Below are positions 6,208 through 9,604 of a stretch of DNA of 9,604 nt, in pieces. The DNA lies in assembly GCA_028866355.1 (NCBI GenBank), contig JAGWIH010000066.1, forward strand, positions 1-9,604. The letters run 5' to 3'. Origin of the DNA: Alphaproteobacteria bacterium (lineage in GTDB: Bacteria; Pseudomonadota; Alphaproteobacteria; ATCC43930; CGMCC-115725). Position numbers and translations under genes: made by a program. Positions within the stretch are counted from its first letter, which is position 1. Each line of letters opens with the position of its first letter. The notes under the pieces are model-generated. The model worked only from the letters and a program-made list of their open reading frames with translations, did not search any database and was not told where the DNA came from.

Positions 6208-6735
6208 ATGTCGCTCAAACCGATTACACCCCAAGAGCTTAAGCGCCGTTTGGACGATGGCAGCGCCATCCTGATCGACATCCGCGAGGGCGACGAGTTC
6301 GCCCGTGAGCACATTATCGGCTCCCGACTGGCGCCACTCTCCGGCTTCGACCGGCATGATTTCGATCGTGAGCACGACAAGACCGTGGTGTTCACATGCC
6401 GCAGCGGTAATCGGACGGCTGCCAATACTGCCCGCATTATCGCCGGAGGCTTCAGCAACGCTTACGTTCTGGCCGGCGGCCTGGACGCCTGGAAAGCCGC
6501 TGGATTACCGGTTCATCTCGACCGCTCGGCCCCAATCGATCTGCAGCGTCAGGTACAAATTGGTGCGGGTGCGCTGGTGTTCGGCGGCGTCGCTCTCGGA
6601 TTCCTTGTTTCGCCGTGGTTCTTTATTCTGTCCGGCGCCGTGGGCTTCGGCCTGCTGCAGGCAGGCATCACCGGATTCTGCGGCATGGCGCGGCTGCTGC
6701 GCGTGATGCCTTGGAACAAATCGCAAGCGGCATGA
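6208..6735 (+). CDS. Membrane-anchored rhodanese with DUF2892 domain (YgaP-like)
   Basis: This 175-residue protein has an N-terminal rhodanese domain (about 1-105) and a C-terminal DUF2892 membrane hairpin (about 115-165). Rhodaneses move sulfane sulfur between persulfides, thiosulfate and thiophilic acceptors through a cysteine persulfide. The active-site loop is CRSGNRT with Cys64, the same position as in E. coli YgaP. Two adjacent hydrophobic segments lie within about 116-156, and a second cysteine, C158, follows in GFCGMARLL. The protein should sit in the inner membrane with the rhodanese domain in the cytoplasm. A good ribosome site (GGAG) precedes ATG 6208, 3 bases after the repressor stop. 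Its own stop overlaps the next start as ATGA, so the three genes form one coupled operon. The role in sulfide or persulfide handling is inferred from family and context. Confidence 0.92.
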   Translation: MSLKPITPQELKRRLDDGSAILIDIREGDEFAREHIIGSRLAPLSGFDRHDFDREHDKTVVFTCRSGNRTAANTARIIAGGFSNAYVLAGGLDAWKAAGLPVHLDRSAPIDLQRQVQIGAGALVFGGVALGFLVSPWFFILSGAVGFGLLQAGITGFCGMARLLRVMPWNKSQAA

Positions 6736-7514
6736 GCTTCGTCGCCGCCGTTCTTTCGCTGGGTTCGGGCGGCGTCGTCGGATTTGCGCTCGGATTGAGC
6801 GGCGGCGGCGGTTCGATCCTGGCAGTCCCGCTGTTGCTCTATGTCGTCGGCGTTTCCGATCCGCATGTGGCCATCGGGACCAGTGCACTGGCGGTCGCAG
6901 TCAATGCGTTTGCAAACGCAATCGGCCATTGGCGCAGTGGCACCGTGAAATGGCCGTGCGCCACGGTCTTCGCCGGCGCAGGCGCGGTCGGCGCGGCGAT
7001 CGGCTCGACCCTGGGCAAGCTCACCAACGGCAGCGTGCTGCTGGTACTGTTCGCCCTCGCCATGTTCGCTGTGGGCGCGGCGATGCTGCGGCCGCGCATG
7101 GCGATGGGCGATCCGACCGTACGCATCAACCCGCGCATCGCCGGCCGCCTCGTCGGCATTGGCGGACTCACAGGCACGATCTCGGGCTTTTTGGGAATTG
7201 GCGGCGGCTTCCTGATCGTACCAGGCATCATGCTCGGCAGTGGCATGCCGATCCTCAACGCCATCGGCTCGTCACTGGTGGCGGTCGGTGTCTTCGGCAT
7301 TACGACGGCAGCCAATTATGCCCTTGCCGGTCTCGTGGCATGGGACATCGCCGGAATGTTCATTCTCGGGGGCATCATCGGTGGCGTTGGCGGCATGAAG
7401 GTTGCCATCGCCCTCGCATCGCGCAAGACGATTCTCACTCGTCTTTTCGCCGTGATGGTCTTGGTCGTCGCCGCCTACATGCTCGTGCGTAGCGCTGCGG
7501 CCTTACTTGGCTGA
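6732..7514 (+). CDS. TauE/SafE-family sulfite exporter-like permease
   Basis: This is a 260-residue, very hydrophobic integral membrane protein of usual TauE/SafE length. It shows the family's internal duplication: a glycine-rich GLSGGGGSILAVP motif at 21-33 and a matching GFLGIGGGFLIVP at 152-164, each leading a bundle of membrane helices (about eight in total). Members export sulfite or other small sulfur anions and organosulfonates. ATG 6732 overlaps the TGA of the rhodanese gene, so translation is probably coupled. The alternative frame start at 6615 would overlap the rhodanese gene by 120 bases and adds no recognisable sequence. Beside a BigR-type repressor, a rhodanese and a persulfide dioxygenase relic, the likely cargo is sulfite made during sulfide detoxification. 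The family is confident; the substrate is inferred. Confidence 0.9.
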   Translation: MSFVAAVLSLGSGGVVGFALGLSGGGGSILAVPLLLYVVGVSDPHVAIGTSALAVAVNAFANAIGHWRSGTVKWPCATVFAGAGAVGAAIGSTLGKLTNGSVLLVLFALAMFAVGAAMLRPRMAMGDPTVRINPRIAGRLVGIGGLTGTISGFLGIGGGFLIVPGIMLGSGMPILNAIGSSLVAVGVFGITTAANYALAGLVAWDIAGMFILGGIIGGVGGMKVAIALASRKTILTRLFAVMVLVVAAYMLVRSAAALLG

Positions 7515-7539
7515 ACCGCCGCCAATGATTGCGCCATCG

Positions 7540-7573
7540 CGCAGTTTCGCCCAAGCTGCGGAGCGCAGTTTTT
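7540..7573 (+). promoter_or_regulatory. Attenuator-like alternative stem-loops before mscL
   Basis: A 9-base direct repeat, GCGCAGTTT, occurs at 7539-7547 and 7563-7571. Between the copies lies AAGCTGCG (7553-7560), which can pair over 8 bases (one G-U) with either copy. The upstream pairing leaves a 5-base loop. The downstream pairing leaves a 3-base loop and runs into TTTTT (7569-7573), a terminator-like shape. The mscL ribosome site GGAGG (7574-7578) follows at once. The downstream hairpin could end transcripts from the sulfur operon or hide the mscL ribosome site, while the upstream one would prevent it. The pairing options are seen; the switching is inferred. Confidence 0.5.
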
Positions 7574-7584
7574 GGAGGAACCCG

Positions 7585-8037
7585 ATGCTCAAAGAATTCC
7601 GTGACTTCGCCATGCGCGGCAACGTCGTCGATCTGGCCATCGGCCTCATCATGGGTGCCGCTTTCGGCAAGATCGTGAACTCGCTGGTGAGCGACGTTAT
7701 CATGCCGCCGATCGGTCTGCTGCTCGGCAAGGTCGATTTCTCCAGCCTGTTTATCAGCCTGACCGGCATCCATTACGATTCCATCGCCGCCGCCAAGGCC
7801 GCTGGCGCAGCGACGCTCAATTACGGCGCCTTCATCGACACCATCGTCAACTTCGTGATTGTCGCCTTCGCGGTGTTCCTGCTGGTGAAGCAGATCAACA
7901 AGCTGACCGCCAAATTCTCGCCCGGCCAGGCACCGCCGTCGCCCACGACCAAGGAATGCCCTTATTGCATTTCGACGATTGCGCTCAAGGCGTCGCGCTG
8001 CCCGCACTGCACGGCGACGCTACCCAAGACGGCCTAA
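7585..8037 (+). CDS. mscL: Large-conductance mechanosensitive channel with C-terminal zinc ribbon
   Basis: MscL opens under membrane tension to release solutes during osmotic downshock. The 150-residue product has the family N-terminus MLKEFRDFAMRGNVVDLAIG, TM1 (about 14-48, with IMPPIGLLLG at its end), a periplasmic loop and TM2 (about 82-106, IVNFVIVAFAVFLLVKQ). The C-terminal tail carries CPYC and CPHC (C125, C128, C139, C142), a four-cysteine zinc-ribbon pattern absent from E. coli MscL but known from alphaproteobacterial members. The start at 7585 has GGAGG 6 bases upstream; an in-frame extension to 7507 would overlap the exporter gene and has no such site. The gap after the exporter is 70 bp and holds the alternative stem-loops. 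Its stop overlaps the convergent neighbour by 4 bases. The identity is certain. Confidence 0.96.
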   Translation: MLKEFRDFAMRGNVVDLAIGLIMGAAFGKIVNSLVSDVIMPPIGLLLGKVDFSSLFISLTGIHYDSIAAAKAAGAATLNYGAFIDTIVNFVIVAFAVFLLVKQINKLTAKFSPGQAPPSPTTKECPYCISTIALKASRCPHCTATLPKTA

Positions 8038-8891
8038 AGCTGGCCGCGCCGCGCCGCCAGCGCCAGCCGCAGCCCGCGCCATGGATCGGGCCGCAGGATA
8101 CGCGGCGCGAATAAATCGTAGCCGGCGCGCTCGATCTGCCCAAGCCAGCGCTCGGCGACAAGCATCGGCAGTAGCACCGGCATCACCGCCTCCGGGATAT
8201 CGTCGCTCAGTGACCGCGCCTTGGCGAACCGGGCATGGGCGGCCTCGGCAATCGTCGCTGCCGCGTCGCATAGGGCCGGCGTTGCTTTGCCGCCCAAGGC
8301 ATGCCGGTCGGGATCGAGCTCGATCGGAATGTGCGACAGGCCGAACCTTGCGTTGAACGCGGTGGCGCGCAGGACGCCCGCCAGCGCGTAACCGACACCG
8401 ACGTGGCGCGCGGCAATCGGCGCCGCGCCTTTGCCGTCCTTTACCGCCAAAGCTTGCAGCGCCAGGTAATTGAGACCGCCGCCGGTGGCCTCGGCATAGT
8501 CTTCAAGCTGCGTGAATGTCGTCGGCGGATCCGGGAGGAGATCCTGCTCGCGCGCGTCGATCATGCGCGTCAGCGTCGATTGCGACAGATGATGGGCCCG
8601 TATGACACGCGCCAGCGGCTCGGCCACTTCGTGACGCCGCGGCGATTGGCCGGCAGCGATCTCGGCGAGCGTGTCGCGCCACCATTGCAGCCGCACACGG
8701 CCCATCATCGGCTCGCGCACGCTTTCGCGTACCTTGGCGAGCTCGTAATTGAAGGCGTAGAGCGCGAACAGGTTCTCGCGGCGCGGCGCAGGCGCGAACA
8801 TGGCGGTCGCGAAACGATCGCGGTCGTGCTGTCGCACCAGCGCCGCGAGCGATGCCGGTGTTGACGCTTGAGATTCAACCACCGACGTCAT
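8034..8891 (-). CDS. Squalene/phytoene synthase-like protein, NDUFAF6 homologue
   Basis: This 285-residue all-helical protein has the squalene/phytoene synthase fold. The best match is the NDUFAF6 branch (mitochondrial complex I assembly factor), not carotenoid enzymes. Seen: ALYAFNYELAKVRESV then GRVRLQWWRDTLAEI, LTRMIDAREQDLL, LEDYAEATGGGLNYL, GVLRATAFNAR and ERAGYDLFAPRIL. Where synthases carry the first aspartate-rich DxxxD motif, this has NYELAKVRES, so prenyl-diphosphate condensation is unlikely. In mitochondria NDUFAF6 acts in early complex I assembly, probably as a scaffold. The start at 8891 has GGGAGG 9 bases upstream; an in-frame ATG at 8927 lacks one. The upstream gene is a Mth938-like (NDUFAF3-like) protein 122 bp away on the same strand. 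The branch is confident; the bacterial role is inferred. Confidence 0.88.
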   Translation of the reverse strand: MTSVVESQASTPASLAALVRQHDRDRFATAMFAPAPRRENLFALYAFNYELAKVRESVREPMMGRVRLQWWRDTLAEIAAGQSPRRHEVAEPLARVIRAHHLSQSTLTRMIDAREQDLLPDPPTTFTQLEDYAEATGGGLNYLALQALAVKDGKGAAPIAARHVGVGYALAGVLRATAFNARFGLSHIPIELDPDRHALGGKATPALCDAAATIAEAAHARFAKARSLSDDIPEAVMPVLLPMLVAERWLGQIERAGYDLFAPRILRPDPWRGLRLALAARRGQL

Positions 8892-9013
8892 GCGCAATTG
8901 CCTCCCGGCGAAATCGAGCGGGGACAAAACACTCCAGCGCTATTGGATGCTGCGCCTTGCGAACGAGCGGCCGCACGCTGACGATTTTCGCCCCGCCCGT
9001 CAAGATTGGGTGG
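8892..9013 (-). other. Gap between the Mth938-like and NDUFAF6-like genes
   Basis: In these 122 bp I see a TTGACG element (minus strand, near 9007-9002) but no good -10 at proper distance, and no terminator. The genes may be cotranscribed, or a promoter too weak to call may lie here. A near-palindrome (GTTAACCGGCCGGTAAC, about 9013-9029) covers the upstream gene's stop. Confidence 0.4.
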
Positions 9014-9388
9014 TTAACCGGCCGGTAACAACGCTGCGGCGACGTGGCGCTCTTCGGCCACCAGGACGTTGTACGTGCGGCACGCGGCGCCCGTGTCCAT
9101 CGCGTCAACCACGATGCCCTTGGCCTTGAGCGCGGCGCGCAACGCCGGCGGCACCGGCACCATGCGTGGGCCACAGCCCAACAGCAGGATTTCGATGCCG
9201 CGGTCGAACAACGTGCTGAAGCTGTCGGGCGTGATCGCGCCCAGCGAGCCGACCGGCCAGGCGACCGTGGCTTCGGCTGTCACCAGGATGGCGCCCTCGT
9301 AGGCAACGCCGCTGACATGGAACCCGTTGCGCCCGTAACTGTCGACGACCTGGCGCCCGGCGGGGATCAGGGGCGTGACATCGGTCAC
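9014..9388 (-). CDS. Mth938-like domain protein (DUF498, NDUFAF3-like)
   Basis: This 124-residue single-domain protein of the Mth938-like/DUF498 family includes human NDUFAF3, a complex I assembly factor. Seen: IPAGRQVVDSYGRNGFHVSG at the start, GAILVTAEATVAWPVGSLG, the glycine-rich EILLLGCGPRMVPVP strand-loop, and GIVVDAMDTGAACRTYNVLV near the end, all typical of the fold. The GTG start at 9388 is supported by its GTGA overlap with the secF stop, which implies translational coupling. A longer frame running upstream to 9541 only overlaps secF in another frame. The molecular function in bacteria is not established; the pairing with the NDUFAF6-like gene suggests respiratory complex I assembly, while the coupling to secF suggests a membrane-insertion link. 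The family is confident. Confidence 0.9.
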   Translation of the reverse strand: MTDVTPLIPAGRQVVDSYGRNGFHVSGVAYEGAILVTAEATVAWPVGSLGAITPDSFSTLFDRGIEILLLGCGPRMVPVPPALRAALKAKGIVVDAMDTGAACRTYNVLVAEERHVAAALLPAG

Positions 9389-9604
9389 GGCGCGCCGGTC
9401 TTGGTCCCCGGAGACGGATGGGCCGAAGCCGGCGACGGCGCGGGTTCGCCGCCCCGGCCGTGCACGCCCTTGGGCCGGATGTAATACAGCATCGGCGCGG
9501 CGATGAAGAGCGACGAGTACGTGCCGACGACGATGCCCCACAGCATCGCGATCGAGAAGCCGTGCAGCACCTGGCCGCCGAAGAAGAACAGCGACAACAC
9601 CGCC
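9385..9604 (-). CDS. secF: Protein translocase subunit SecF, C-terminal part (5' end outside window)
   Basis: The last 72 codons are present. SecF with SecD uses the proton gradient to help pull proteins through SecYEG. Seen: LSLFFFGGQVLHGFSIAMLW and GIVVGTYSSLFIAAPMLYYI, the final membrane helices with the family's GxxxGTxSSxFIA signature. A short Pro/Ser/Ala-rich tail (GGEPAPSPASAHPSPG) follows. The stop overlaps the next gene's GTG start. A SecDF fusion cannot be excluded from the C-terminus alone, though alphaproteobacteria usually have separate secD and secF. Confidence 0.93.
   Translation of the reverse strand, partial: AVLSLFFFGGQVLHGFSIAMLWGIVVGTYSSLFIAAPMLYYIRPKGVHGRGGEPAPSPASAHPSPGTKTGAP

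Noticed and set aside
8301..8864. Plus-strand open frame of 187 codons opposite the NDUFAF6-like gene
   Set aside because: It is antisense to conserved residues of a well-supported gene, with no domain seen.
9013..9029. Near-palindrome around CCGGCCGG at the end of the Mth938-like gene as a terminator
   Set aside because: It has no U-run after it and a one-base asymmetry; it is mostly coding sequence.
1..9604. tRNA, rRNA, insertion sequence, CRISPR array or phage genes
   Set aside because: I saw no terminal inverted repeats with a transposase, no regularly spaced repeats and no recognisable RNA gene; almost all the sequence is explained by chromosomal genes.

Overview
The window is high-GC DNA from an alphaproteobacterium. 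This rests on the uvrA/ssb/gyrA arrangement, a LexA box of the alphaproteobacterial type (GAAC-N7-GAAC), alphaproteobacterial-style UvrA, GyrA and zinc-ribbon MscL sequences, and a secF / Mth938-like / NDUFAF6-like cluster. I cannot place it to genus. Nothing in it looks like a prophage, insertion sequence, CRISPR array or RNA gene.

Layout. Positions 1-1736 (minus) hold the first 578 codons of gyrA, cut by the window edge. A 325-bp gap (1737-2061) holds two candidate gyrA promoters, a perfect 12-bp palindrome in the distal promoter's spacer, a strong hairpin in the gyrA leader, and stem-loops behind ssb. ssb (2062-2535, minus) and uvrA (2713-5562, plus) diverge around one LexA box at 2631-2645. 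That box overlaps the furthest-upstream possible uvrA ATG, which argues for a downstream start.

Positions 5565-7514 are a sulfide/persulfide-response locus. It has a BigR/SqrR-type ArsR repressor with the two-cysteine spacing of sulfide sensors, a membrane rhodanese of the YgaP type, and a TauE/SafE sulfite exporter in a tight operon. Divergent from it is a 70-codon in-frame relic of a Blh/ETHE1-type metallo-beta-lactamase (persulfide dioxygenase) in which the N-terminal and C-terminal ends are joined and the whole catalytic core is gone. The two arms share one promoter region covered by a 31-bp near-palindrome, the likely operator.

Next is mscL (7585-8037), a mechanosensitive channel with a C-terminal zinc ribbon. 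Its leader has an attenuator-like arrangement: one 8-base segment can pair with either of two identical flanking segments, and the downstream pairing is followed by T5 and then the ribosome-binding site. mscL ends tail-to-tail, with overlapping stop codons, against the last gene of a minus-strand cluster: secF (partial), a Mth938/DUF498 (NDUFAF3-like) protein coupled to secF by a GTGA overlap, and a phytoene-synthase-like NDUFAF6 homologue lacking the catalytic aspartates.

The most notable items are the in-frame deleted persulfide dioxygenase relic beside an intact-looking sulfide regulon, the mscL leader switch, and the adjacency of two bacterial homologues of mitochondrial complex I assembly factors.
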